Below are positions 54,842 through 62,210 of a DNA stretch of 64,000 bases, one piece after another. The translations under genes and the position numbers were made by a program. The DNA comes from Carthagonibacter sp032251515 (lineage in GTDB: Bacteria > Gemmatimonadota > Gemmatimonadetes > Palauibacterales > Palauibacteraceae): positions 1 through 64,000 of the forward strand of contig JAVVDU010000003.1 in assembly GCA_032251515.1 (NCBI GenBank), given 5' to 3'. Each line of letters begins with the position of its first letter. Position 1 is the stretch's first letter. The notes beneath the pieces were generated by a model. The model saw only the letters and a program-made list of their open reading frames with translations, ran no database searches and had not been told where the DNA came from.

Positions 54842-56044
54842 ATGCCCGTCTATACGTACAGCGCCCGCACCGTCGCCGGCGACCTGCGCCGCGACGAGAT
54901 CGACGTCCCGACCCGGAACGACGTCATCGCGTTCCTGCGGGCCCAGAAGCTCATCCCGGTGTCGGTGCGAGAGAAGCCCAAGGCGATCGGCTTCTCGCTG
55001 GGCCAGAAGAAGATCAAGAACCGCGACCTGGTGATCATGACGCGCCAGTTCGCCACGATGATCAACGCCGGCCTGCCGCTCGTCCAGGCGCTCGACATCC
55101 TCGTGAAGCAGTCCGAGGGGAAGCCGCTCGGAGCGACGCTCGGAGAGGTGCGGCACGACGTGGAGAGCGGCAACACGCTGGCCGATGCGCTCCGGCAGCA
55201 CCCGAAGGTCTTCTCGTCCCTGTACGTGAACATGGTGGCGGCCGGCGAGACGGGCGGTATCCTGGACACGATCCTGCTCCGCCTTTCGAGCTTCCTCGAA
55301 AAGAACGAGGCGCTCACCCGCAAGGTGAAGGGCGCCATGATCTATCCCGCCGTGATCGGCTTCGTGGCGGTCTCGGCGATCGTGATACTCCTGCTGTTCG
55401 TGATCCCCACGTTCCAGACGATGTTCGCCAGCTTCAACCAGGTGCTGCCCCTGCCGACCCGCATCGTGATCGGCATGTCCGAATTCCTGCAGTCGTACTG
55501 GTGGGCGCTGCTCGCCGGCGGGACGGGCGGCACCTTCCTGTTCCGGCGCTGGATCGCGACGCCGGGCGGGCGGCTCGTGTTCGATCGGTCGCTCCTGCGC
55601 GTCCCGATCCTCGGTCCCCTGGCGCGGAAGTCCGCCGTGGCGCGCTTCACGCGCACCCTGGGTACGCTCCTGAGCTCGGGCGTGGCGATCCTCGAAGGCC
55701 TCGAGATCACGGCGCGGACCTCCGGGAACCGGGTGATCCACGACGCGATCATGAAGAGCCGCAGCTCCATCGCGGGCGGCGAATCGATCTCGCGGCCCCT
55801 GCAGGAGTCGGGCGTGTTCCCGCCCATGGTCACGCAGATGATCAACGTGGGCGAGGAGACGGGAGACCTGGACGGGATGCTCTCCAAGGTCGCCGACTTC
55901 TACGACGAAGAGGTGGACGTGGCGGTGGAGTCTCTGCTCAAGGCCATGGAGCCGGCCATGATCGTGATCCTCGGCACCGTGGTCGGAGGCATGATCGTGG
56001 CCATGTATCTGCCGATCTTCGGCATGATCAACACCATCCAGTAG
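54842..56044 (+). CDS. pilC: type IV pilus inner-membrane platform protein PilC
   Basis: The 400-residue protein carries two T2SSF domains: residues about 65-185 (LVIMTRQFATMINAGLPLVQAL...GNTLADALRQHPKVFSSLYVNMVAAGETGG) and 270-390 (RFTRTLGTLLSSGVAILEGL...PPMVTQMINVGEETGDL), with three transmembrane helices. The repeated GE(T/E)(G)G motif and the final MYLPIFGMINTIQ are family hallmarks. It couples PilB/PilT rotation to pilin insertion. It lies 36 bases after pilT. Confidence 0.96.
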   Translation: MPVYTYSARTVAGDLRRDEIDVPTRNDVIAFLRAQKLIPVSVREKPKAIGFSLGQKKIKNRDLVIMTRQFATMINAGLPLVQALDILVKQSEGKPLGATLGEVRHDVESGNTLADALRQHPKVFSSLYVNMVAAGETGGILDTILLRLSSFLEKNEALTRKVKGAMIYPAVIGFVAVSAIVILLLFVIPTFQTMFASFNQVLPLPTRIVIGMSEFLQSYWWALLAGGTGGTFLFRRWIATPGGRLVFDRSLLRVPILGPLARKSAVARFTRTLGTLLSSGVAILEGLEITARTSGNRVIHDAIMKSRSSIAGGESISRPLQESGVFPPMVTQMINVGEETGDLDGMLSKVADFYDEEVDVAVESLLKAMEPAMIVILGTVVGGMIVAMYLPIFGMINTIQ

Positions 56045-56081
56045 AGGAGGCGGCGGTCCGGAAGCGGCCCCCGGGACCGGC

Positions 56082-56489
56082 ATGAAGGAACGGACAGGAC
56101 TCATCGGAATGCGGGAATCCGAGCTGACGGCGCGGCTCGGGGCCCCGGTCTCCCGGCGTTCGGCCGGCGGCGACGTGTGGCTCGTCTACACGTCGGGCGA
56201 CCTGTCGCTGCGTGTCCGTTGCGAATCTCCGGACGCGGGCGAGCCGCGCGTGGCCTCCTGGACCGCCAGCTTCGACCCCGGCTTCGAGACCCTGTCGGAT
56301 GCCGCGCGCGCCGTGGGGCTGTGGCCGGTCGCCGCGCCCGACGCCGCCGCGGCCGAGACGCACGTTCCCCTCCTGCGGCGTCCGCTGCCCTGCCCAGCCA
56401 CCGGTACCGTGTGCTCGCTCACCGCGACGGTGCGGGCCGGCCGCGTGACCCAGATCTCCGTGTTCGACGAGGAGCCGGACTGGGGTTGA
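56082..56489 (+). CDS. unknown small protein in the pilus operon
   Basis: The 135-residue protein starts LIGMRESELTARLGAPVSRRSAGGDVWLVY, recalling the helix-turn-strand opening of SmpA/OmlA-type folds (G-x-x-x-x-E-L-x-x-x-L-G-x-P). It has three Cys and no signal peptide or membrane segment. It lies 37 bases after pilC and ends 12 bases before the pilS promoter region. The fold hint is weak; function unknown. Confidence 0.6.
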   Translation: MKERTGLIGMRESELTARLGAPVSRRSAGGDVWLVYTSGDLSLRVRCESPDAGEPRVASWTASFDPGFETLSDAARAVGLWPVAAPDAAAAETHVPLLRRPLPCPATGTVCSLTATVRAGRVTQISVFDEEPDWG

Positions 56490-56500
56490 CCCGCCGGGTC

Positions 56501-56528
56501 TTGCATCCTGCAATAACCGGTCTATCAT
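56501..56528 (+). promoter_or_regulatory. pilS promoter candidate overlapping a TTGCA-N3-TGCAA palindrome
   Basis: TTGCAT (56501-56506) and TATCAT (56523-56528) are separated by 16 bases, a good sigma-70 promoter, about 94 bases before the pilS GTG. The -35 lies within a palindrome TTGCA-TCC-TGCAA (56501-56513). A protein bound there would block RNA polymerase. The same half-site arrangement occurs upstream of pilA. Confidence 0.6.
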
Positions 56529-56621
56529 AGCACCGGCCGGCGGGCGATCCGCCGGCATCGCGCGCGGCGAGCCGGACGGCCCTCCGCGTCGACGCTCCTG
56601 CAGAGCGGAGATCCGCGCCGG

Positions 56622-58409
56622 GTGCTCCGAAACCTGAATACCGAGCGGAGACTGGCGGTGGCCCTCGAGCCGCTCCAGGTGCTCTATGGCCTCTACGCCG
56701 CGCGACTGTTCGTCGCGCTCGGCGTCTTCGTCCCGGCCCTGCTCATCACCGACTTCCTCGCGTCGCAGGGCGCGGCGTCCGACCATTTCGCGATCCACGC
56801 CGTCGCCATCGCCGGCCTCGCGGCCGCGGCCGTCTTCACGCCGCTGTCGTACTTCCTGAGTCACCACCGGCGCCGCTCCACCGGCCGGGCCTTCCTGCTG
56901 TCGCAGGCGATCCTGGACGTGGGACTCGCGAGCGCCGTCGTGCACATCACGGGTGGGCTCCAGAGCCCCTTCGTGTCCCTGTTCATCGGCCTCGCGGCCG
57001 CGTACGCCCTGCTCCTGCCGCTCGCCGCGGCGCTCGTCATCGCCGTCTCCGCCGGGCTCGTCCACGGGACGATCAACCTGGCGACGGCGGAGGCCGGCGC
57101 GAACCTGCCGGTGCTCGTCGTGCAGGTCGTCATCATCACCCTGGTGGCGGCGGCCACGAGCGTCATCGGCTCGCGTCTGCGCGCGGTGCGGAGTCAGCTC
57201 CGCACCGTCGAGGGGGAGCTGCGCCGCCTGGAGCTCGACACGGCGGACGTGTTGCGCATCATTCCCTCCGGCGTGGTGACGATCGACTCCGGCCGGCGGC
57301 TGGTGTACGCGAATCTCGCCGCCGCGGAGCTGCTCGGCATCGACGTGGAGGCGTCTCTCGGCCGGGACGTCGCCCCGCTGTTCGAGCGGCTCTCTCCCGA
57401 GCTGGCGATCGCCGTGGACGAGACCCTGCACCTCGGCCGCCGGCTCCGGAACCGGGAGCTGGAGATCGTGCGGCCGACGGACGGCGACGATGCAGACGCC
57501 GGGGATGGCGTGCCGCTGGCCGTGAGCTCTTCGGTGCTGACGGCCTCGGGAAAGGACCGCTCCTACGTCCTCCTGATGCAGGACCTGCGGCCGGGGCGGC
57601 AGCTCGAGGACCTGCGCCTGCGCGCCGGACGGCTGGGCGCGGTGGCGGAGCTGTCGGCCTCTCTCGCCCACGAGCTGAAGAACCCCCTCGCCTCGATCCG
57701 CAGCGCCGCCGAGCAGTTGTGCGGCAGGGGCTTCGAGGACGAGGACGATGGGATCCTGGGTCGGCTGATCGTGCGCGAGAGCGACCGGCTGAACCTCATC
57801 CTCGGCGAGTTCGGCGACTTCGCGCGCGTCGACGTCGCGGAACGCCGTCCCGTGCCGCTGGACCGCCTGATCCCGGAGGTCCTGGAGACGGTGGGCCGGC
57901 ACCCGGCCGCGGCGGGACGGGCACGCCTCGAGAGCGAGTTCCTGGACGATGCCGGCGGCCTGTGGGGCGACCCCGAGCTGCTGCGGCGCGTGCTCCAGAA
58001 CCTGGTGCTCAACGCCGTGCAGGTGGGCGAAGCGGACGGCCCTGTGCACGTGCGCGTGGTCACCGATTCGCTGCGCCCCGACCTCGTGCCGGGCGAGATC
58101 TCGCTCGGCAACCCCGTGCGGATCCGCGTGATCGACGACGGGCCGGGCATCGACCCGGAGGACCTGCCGCGCATCTTCGATCCATTCTACACGCGGCGCC
58201 CCGGCGGCAGCGGCCTCGGCCTGTCGATCGCGCACCGGGCCGTGCAGGCGCACGGCGGGGCCCTGCTGGTGAACTCGGAACCGGGACGCGGCGCCTGCTT
58301 CGCGGTGGTGCTGCCGCGCCGCGGCGGCCGGGACCGGCTGCCCGCGGACGAAGATCGGCGCGTCAGGGAGCTCGAAGCGCTCGAGGCGGCGGGGCCCGGG
58401 GAGGGCTGA
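56622..58409 (+). CDS. pilS: PilS-type sensor histidine kinase
   Basis: The 595-residue kinase has about six N-terminal transmembrane helices (residues 20-195), the usual PilS layout without a large periplasmic domain. A PAS-like segment follows (LRIIPSGVVTIDSGRRLVYANLAAAELLG). The H-box is LSASLAHELKNPLASIRSA, the N-box LQNLVLNAVQ, then DDGPGI and GGSGLGLSIAHR. It phosphorylates PilR to set pilin expression. GTG 56622 was taken as start; GAGCGGA lies about 12-18 bases upstream. It is followed by pilR on the same strand. Confidence 0.9.
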   Translation: MLRNLNTERRLAVALEPLQVLYGLYAARLFVALGVFVPALLITDFLASQGAASDHFAIHAVAIAGLAAAAVFTPLSYFLSHHRRRSTGRAFLLSQAILDVGLASAVVHITGGLQSPFVSLFIGLAAAYALLLPLAAALVIAVSAGLVHGTINLATAEAGANLPVLVVQVVIITLVAAATSVIGSRLRAVRSQLRTVEGELRRLELDTADVLRIIPSGVVTIDSGRRLVYANLAAAELLGIDVEASLGRDVAPLFERLSPELAIAVDETLHLGRRLRNRELEIVRPTDGDDADAGDGVPLAVSSSVLTASGKDRSYVLLMQDLRPGRQLEDLRLRAGRLGAVAELSASLAHELKNPLASIRSAAEQLCGRGFEDEDDGILGRLIVRESDRLNLILGEFGDFARVDVAERRPVPLDRLIPEVLETVGRHPAAAGRARLESEFLDDAGGLWGDPELLRRVLQNLVLNAVQVGEADGPVHVRVVTDSLRPDLVPGEISLGNPVRIRVIDDGPGIDPEDLPRIFDPFYTRRPGGSGLGLSIAHRAVQAHGGALLVNSEPGRGACFAVVLPRRGGRDRLPADEDRRVRELEALEAAGPGEG

Positions 58410-58492
58410 ACGGGACCGGCTGAACGGGACCGGCTGAGACCGACCGACCGGAGGGGCCCCGCCCCTCCGTTTCACGCGAGACGAGGATGACC

Positions 58493-59854
58493 ATGCGAGA
58501 CAAGCCGCTGCTGCTTCTCATCGACGACCAGCAGGCCCTGGTCGAGAACCTCACCGTCCTGCTCAAGCGCGAGGGCTTCGACGTGATCTCGGAGCTGACC
58601 GGGGCGGACGGCCTCGAGCGGTTCAAGGACGAGCAGCCCGACATCGTCCTCTCGGACGTGCGGATGCCGAAGGTGACGGGCATCGACGTGCTGGAGGAGA
58701 TCCGCCGCTCGAATCCCGACACGCCGGTCGTGCTGATGACGGCGCAGGCCTCCCTGCAGTCGGCCATCCAGGCCGTGAACCTCGGCGCCACGCACTACGT
58801 GCAGAAGCCGTTCAAGAACGACGAGCTGCTGGCCGTGCTGCACCGATCCCTGGACTGGGGCCGGCTCAAGAAGGAGAACACCGGGCTCAAGCGCGAGCTC
58901 AAGAAGCAGCAGACCCTCAAGGTCGGGAAGCCGATCGGGATCAGCGATTCTTTCCGCGACGCGCTGGAGCTGGCCGAGAACGTGGCGGACAGCGAGTCCA
59001 CCATCCTGATCGGCGGCGAGAGCGGCACCGGCAAGGAGGTGTTCGCCCGCTACATCCACGACCTGTCGCCGCGCTCCAGCCGGCGCTTCCTGTCGCTGAA
59101 CTGCGGCGCCCTGCCCGAGGGCCTCCTGGAATCGGAGCTGTTCGGCCACGTGAAGGGGAGCTTCACCGGCGCCGTGAAGGACAAGGAGGGCCTGTTCGTG
59201 GCCGCCTCCGGCGGGACCTTCTTCCTGGACGAGGTGGGAGAGATGGCGCCCTCCACCCAGGTGAAGCTCCTGCGGGTCCTGCAGCAGCGCGAGGTGATCC
59301 CCGTGGGGTCCACCGACCCGATCCCGGTCGACGTGCGCCTCATCGCGGCCACCAACCGGAACCTCGAGCGGGACATCGAGGAGGGCCGCTTCCGGCGCGA
59401 CCTGTACTACCGCCTGAACGTGATCTCCCTCGAGCTGCCGCCGCTCCGCGAGCGCGCCGACGACGTCCCGCTCCTCGCCGAGCACTTCCTGGCCCGGCAG
59501 GCCGGCGACGGCGAGCCGAAGCGGCTGGCGCCGAAGGCCCTGGAGGTCCTGCAGGGCTACCCGTGGCCCGGCAACGTCCGCGAGCTGGAGAACGTGATCG
59601 AGCGCGCCGTGGTCCTGACGGCCGGCGGCACGATCAAGCCCGATGTCCTGCCCGACCGCCTGCGGGAGGCGCCGGCCGAGCCCCTGGTGCAGGACCGGCC
59701 GCCCGCCAACCCGGCCCTCGAGATCATCGAACGGGCCTACATCGCGCACGTCCTGAAGGCGGAGAGCGGCAACAAGACGCGCGCCGCCGAGGTGCTGGGG
59801 ATCGACCCGAGCACCCTGTACCGCAAGATCAAGCGGTACGACCTGGAGGGGTGA
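58493..59854 (+). CDS. pilR: PilR-type sigma-54-dependent response regulator
   Basis: The 453-residue NtrC-family regulator has a receiver domain with phospho-acceptor Asp55 in IVLSDVRMP and Lys in VQKPFK. The AAA+ domain has Walker A GGESGTGKE, the sigma-54-contacting loop GSFTGA (GAFTGA variant with Ser) and Walker B GGTFFLDEVGEM. A C-terminal Fis-type helix-turn-helix follows (NKTRAAEVLGIDPSTLYRKIKRY). ATG 58493 has GAGG 6 bases upstream; ATG 58487 is two codons earlier. It activates sigma-54 promoters, and one lies just downstream before pilA. Confidence 0.93.
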   Translation: MRDKPLLLLIDDQQALVENLTVLLKREGFDVISELTGADGLERFKDEQPDIVLSDVRMPKVTGIDVLEEIRRSNPDTPVVLMTAQASLQSAIQAVNLGATHYVQKPFKNDELLAVLHRSLDWGRLKKENTGLKRELKKQQTLKVGKPIGISDSFRDALELAENVADSESTILIGGESGTGKEVFARYIHDLSPRSSRRFLSLNCGALPEGLLESELFGHVKGSFTGAVKDKEGLFVAASGGTFFLDEVGEMAPSTQVKLLRVLQQREVIPVGSTDPIPVDVRLIAATNRNLERDIEEGRFRRDLYYRLNVISLELPPLRERADDVPLLAEHFLARQAGDGEPKRLAPKALEVLQGYPWPGNVRELENVIERAVVLTAGGTIKPDVLPDRLREAPAEPLVQDRPPANPALEIIERAYIAHVLKAESGNKTRAAEVLGIDPSTLYRKIKRYDLEG

Positions 59855-59943
59855 AGCGCGCCGGCACCGGCCGCGGCCGCGGGGGCCCGGCGCCCCGGAG
59901 TCCCCGCAGGCGCCGAGGCGTCCCGGAATCCGACTCGCAACTT

Positions 59944-59977
59944 CTTGCAGAGGGAGGATATCTCTTGCACGGTGCAA
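59944..59977 (+). promoter_or_regulatory. candidate PilR enhancer site: CTTGCA repeats and TTGCA-N3-TGCAA
   Basis: CTTGCA occurs at 59944 and 59964, two DNA turns apart. The second is part of TTGCA-CGG-TGCAA (59965-59977), a palindrome that also occurs at the pilS promoter. Its distance of about 90 bases from the sigma-54 -24 element is normal for an NtrC-family activator. Confidence 0.5.
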
Positions 59978-60022
59978 CGGTGCGCGGTCGGGCGCCACGC
60001 GCGGGCCGTGGCGGCCTGTTGC

Positions 60023-60039
60023 GTAAGCATCGTTCTTAC
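60023..60039 (+). promoter_or_regulatory. inverted repeat GTAAG-N7-CTTAC
   Basis: A perfect 5-bp inverted repeat with a 7-base centre, about 27 bases upstream of the sigma-54 -24 element. It could be a second regulator or bending-protein site; it is short enough to be chance. Confidence 0.25.
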
Positions 60040-60065
60040 AGCCGGTTGAGATCCTGGTGAGCGTG

Positions 60066-60081
60066 GGGCACGAGGGTTGCT
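60066..60081 (+). promoter_or_regulatory. sigma-54 promoter of pilA
   Basis: GGGCACGAGGGTTGCT matches the consensus TGGCACG-N4-TTGC-W at every fixed position except the first (G for T). The invariant GG (60067-60068) and GC (60079-60080) are 10 bases apart. Transcription should start near 60092, giving a leader of about 83 bases to the pilA ATG. It stands between pilR, a sigma-54 activator, and pilA. Confidence 0.85.
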
Positions 60082-60174
60082 GGCACCCCGGCACAGGAGG
60101 CGATGCCTCCAACGTCGACCGACCAGCACACAGGGACAGCGATCGACGCGGCCCCGCAAACCCAGGGAGGTATC

Positions 60175-60582
60175 ATGCTCCGCCACACCATCCGCGACGC
60201 CGTACGCGACAAGAAGGGCTTCACCCTGATCGAACTGCTCATCGTGGTCGTGATCATCGGCATCCTCGCCGCGATCGCGATCCCGCAGTTCGCCAGCACG
60301 AAGGGGAAGGCGTTCGACGCGACGGCGAAGAGCGATCTGCGGAACCTGATGTCCGCGCAGGAGGCGTATTACGCGGACAATCAGACGTACGGCACGTTGG
60401 CGAACCTGACTACCGGCAACGCGTTCGTTCCGAGCCCGTCCGTGACCGTTGCCGTAACGGCGAACACCGCTGCTGCCTACGAGGCGACGGCGACCCACTC
60501 GGGCAGCACAAAGACCTATTGCGTCAACACGGACCAGGCGGCGACCGCACCCGGCAAGATCGTCGAGGGAGCCGACTGCTGA
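60175..60582 (+). CDS. pilA: type IV major pilin (type IVa-like)
   Basis: The 135-residue prepilin has a 15-residue leader MLRHTIRDAVRDKKG cleaved before Phe16 by prepilin peptidase. The mature N-terminus FTLIELLIVVVIIGILAAIAIPQF has Glu at +5 and Pro at +22. Cys116 and Cys135 (the last residue) can form the C-terminal disulfide loop. The C-terminal half is Thr/Ala-rich and lower in G+C (57-63% by hand count), as expected for a variable surface region. ATG 60175 with GGGAGG 5 bases upstream was chosen; an upstream in-frame ATG at 60103 would spoil the short leader. Confidence 0.95.
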   Translation: MLRHTIRDAVRDKKGFTLIELLIVVVIIGILAAIAIPQFASTKGKAFDATAKSDLRNLMSAQEAYYADNQTYGTLANLTTGNAFVPSPSVTVAVTANTAAAYEATATHSGSTKTYCVNTDQAATAPGKIVEGADC

Positions 60583-60638
60583 GTTGACCTCGCGCCGTGA
60601 TGGCCGTCGCGCGGCGGCCTGAGTCCGCGGCTCGGTGG

Positions 60639-60678
60639 GCGACGGGCGGGATGACCGAAGGGTCGTCCCGCCCGTCGC
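60639..60678. terminator. 18-bp stem with GAAG tetraloop downstream of pilA
   Basis: GCGACGGGCGGGA (60639-60651) pairs perfectly with TCCCGCCCGTCGC (60666-60678). The inner T/G wobble, GACC/GGTC and GAAG loop extend it to an 18-bp stem. No U-run follows. It lies 57 bases after the pilA stop and probably acts as a terminator or 3' stabiliser for an abundant pilin mRNA. Confidence 0.6.
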
Positions 60679-60777
60679 AACATCGGGCAGAGGGAGACGG
60701 CCCCGGTGTTCCCCGTGGCAGGTCGCACGAGCTGCGGCCCATGTCCTTACTGGGTCGGGGGGCCACGCGGAGGTGAG

Positions 60778-60966
60778 GTGAACGGGAACAGCGGGAAATC
60801 CGAGAAGCGGGGCAGGATCAGCGCTGGGGATCGCGGGAGACCTATTCTCGCAGTCATCGCCTTCGCCCTGGCGTTGATCTGGGTCGTCCCCGAGCTCGAC
60901 CAGGTGGGCGTCACCTGGGACGAGCCGGAGTACTTCGCGTCGGCGGTGCGGATCCAAGACTCTTAA
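60778..60966 (+). pseudogene. N-terminal fragment of a GT39/ArnT-like membrane glycosyltransferase
   Basis: A GTG with GGAGG 5 bases upstream starts a 62-codon frame: charged n-region, one transmembrane helix (PILAVIAFALALIWVVPEL), then GVTWDEPEYFASAVRIQ. The DEPxY turn after the first helix is typical of GT39/PMT-type polyprenyl-sugar glycosyltransferases, which run to about 500 residues. Here a TAA follows at once and the next gene starts 116 bases later, so the rest is missing. It is probably a remnant of a pilin glycosylation gene. Confidence 0.55.
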
Positions 60967-61082
60967 GGCCATCTGGCTATCCCCACCGTTGACCCCCCGT
61001 TGATCCGCGCCCCCCACCTGAAGCCCGCGCCGGCCGGAATCTCCCGGCCCGGCCGCGGGTCACGGCAACGGGGGAGGGCGGC

Positions 61083-61532
61083 ATGCGCCACGCGCTCGTC
61101 AGGTCGCCGGCGGGCTTCACGCTCGTCGAGATGCTCATCGCGCTCGTGGTGGCGGGAACGCTCGTCGCCATCGCGGTGCCGCCCCTGGTCCGGCTGCGCT
61201 CCGCCGCCACCCTGAACGGCGCGGCGGACGCGGTGGCCCGGCAGCTCGCCCTCGGCCGGAACCTCGCGATCGCCCGTCGGGAGCCGGTCCGCCTGCGCGC
61301 CGGGCCGGCCGGGACCGAGCTGCACGACCCGGAGGGAAACGTGCTCGTGGCCTTGCGGCTCGGCCGCGGCGAGGAGCTGCCGATCGACTCGCTGCGCGTC
61401 CGTCCGGCGGCGATCCGGTTCAACGAGCGAGGCCAGGCCGGGGCCGGAAGCGTGTACCTGTGGAAGGACGACAGGGGAGTGCGCCTGGTCTGCAACTTCC
61501 TCGGGCGGGTCCGCCGGGAGAGCCTGCCATGA
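61083..61532 (+). CDS. fimT: GspH/FimT-type minor pilin
   Basis: The 149-residue prepilin has a leader MRHALVRSPAG cleaved before Phe; the mature start FTLVEMLIALVVAGTLVAIAVPPL keeps Glu+5 and Pro+22. The C-terminal beta domain has FNERGQAGAGSVYLWKDDRGVRLVCNFLGRVR, matching the GspH/FimT pattern in which a G-x-G-R-x strand ends the protein. FimT-type minor pilins prime pilus assembly and can bind DNA. It is coupled to the next gene by ATGA. Confidence 0.85.
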   Translation: MRHALVRSPAGFTLVEMLIALVVAGTLVAIAVPPLVRLRSAATLNGAADAVARQLALGRNLAIARREPVRLRAGPAGTELHDPEGNVLVALRLGRGEELPIDSLRVRPAAIRFNERGQAGAGSVYLWKDDRGVRLVCNFLGRVRRESLP

Positions 61533-62014
61533 CGCGGCGGCCGCGGGAATCCGCCCCGGATCGAACCCCGTGCTGCGAGGAGTCCGGCGTTCTGCACGCC
61601 CGCCCGCGGGTGCCGTGTGCCTCCCGAACCGGCGGGGGCGCGGTCGGGGAACGGTCCGGTACCGGCGGACCGACCCGCGGCGCCACCCTGGTCGAACTTC
61701 TCATCTCCCTGTCGATACTGACGATCGGCGTGCTCGCAGCAGCGACGGTGATCTCGACCGGCCGGCGGCAGGCCGAATCCGCGGCGCGGCGCGGCGCCGA
61801 AGCGCTGGCGGCACGGCAGGTGCTCGAACATCTGCTCGTGGAGTCGCCCGGTTCGACGGCGGAAGCGGGCGAAGTGGACATCGGCGGACGCCGCGTGCGG
61901 GTGGTCGTCGACACGATGCCGGACGCCGGCGGGCTCCGCCGGCTGCGGGCGCGGGCGCGAATGGGAGAGGCGGCGACGGACTGGCCAGTCGAGGTTCTCG
62001 TGCCGTCACCGTGA
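61529..62014 (+). CDS. PilV/GspI-like minor pilin with long leader
   Basis: The 161-residue protein carries RGATLVELLISLSILTIGVLAAATVI, a prepilin-type segment with Gly-1, Glu+5 and an unusual Ala at +1. It is preceded by some 50 residues, long for a prepilin leader. The remainder is compact (VDIGGRRVRVVVDTMPDAG). Its size and place after a FimT gene fit PilV/GspI. The ATG at 61529 overlaps the previous stop (ATGA); if the true start is internal, the leader would be shorter, but no good internal start is visible. Confidence 0.7.
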   Translation: MTRRPRESAPDRTPCCEESGVLHARPRVPCASRTGGGAVGERSGTGGPTRGATLVELLISLSILTIGVLAAATVISTGRRQAESAARRGAEALAARQVLEHLLVESPGSTAEAGEVDIGGRRVRVVVDTMPDAGGLRRLRARARMGEAATDWPVEVLVPSP

Positions 62015-62127
62015 CTCGCGACGCGGGTGCCGCCCGTTGCGGGCGCCGCGCCGAGCGGCTTTCTTGTCGGGGAGCCGGCGGCGCGGGGGCCCCACCATGC
62101 CGGCGACTGAGGTCGCGGCGGCGTCGT

Positions 62128-62156
62128 TTGACAGCCTCCGGGAGCGAATCTACAAT
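62128..62156 (+). promoter_or_regulatory. consensus sigma-70 promoter of pilMNO
   Basis: TTGACA (62128-62133) and TACAAT (62151-62156) are 17 bases apart: a perfect -35, a five-of-six -10 and ideal spacing. Transcription would start near 62163, about 48 bases before the pilM ATG. It shows that the primary sigma factor here reads the classical consensus. Confidence 0.85.
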
Positions 62157-62210
62157 GTGGACTACCTGCCACACTGAGGCCAACCTCAACCGGGCGAGCG
62201 GCTTGGCGGT

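Larger units (their letters stand above)
59855..60174 (+). other. 320-base pilA control region
   Basis: No gene is seen here. The region holds, in order, two CTTGCA direct repeats exactly 20 bases apart (59944-59949 and 59964-59969), a palindrome (59965-59977), an inverted repeat GTAAG/CTTAC (60023-60039) and a sigma-54 promoter (60066-60081). This is the architecture of an enhancer-dependent promoter with activator sites about 90-120 bases upstream. Confidence 0.7.

Noticed and set aside
60011..60024. TGGC...TTGC near 60010-60024 as a second sigma-54 site for pilA
   Set aside because: GG and GC are separated by 9 rather than 10 bases. The element at 60066-60081 has correct spacing and better matches.
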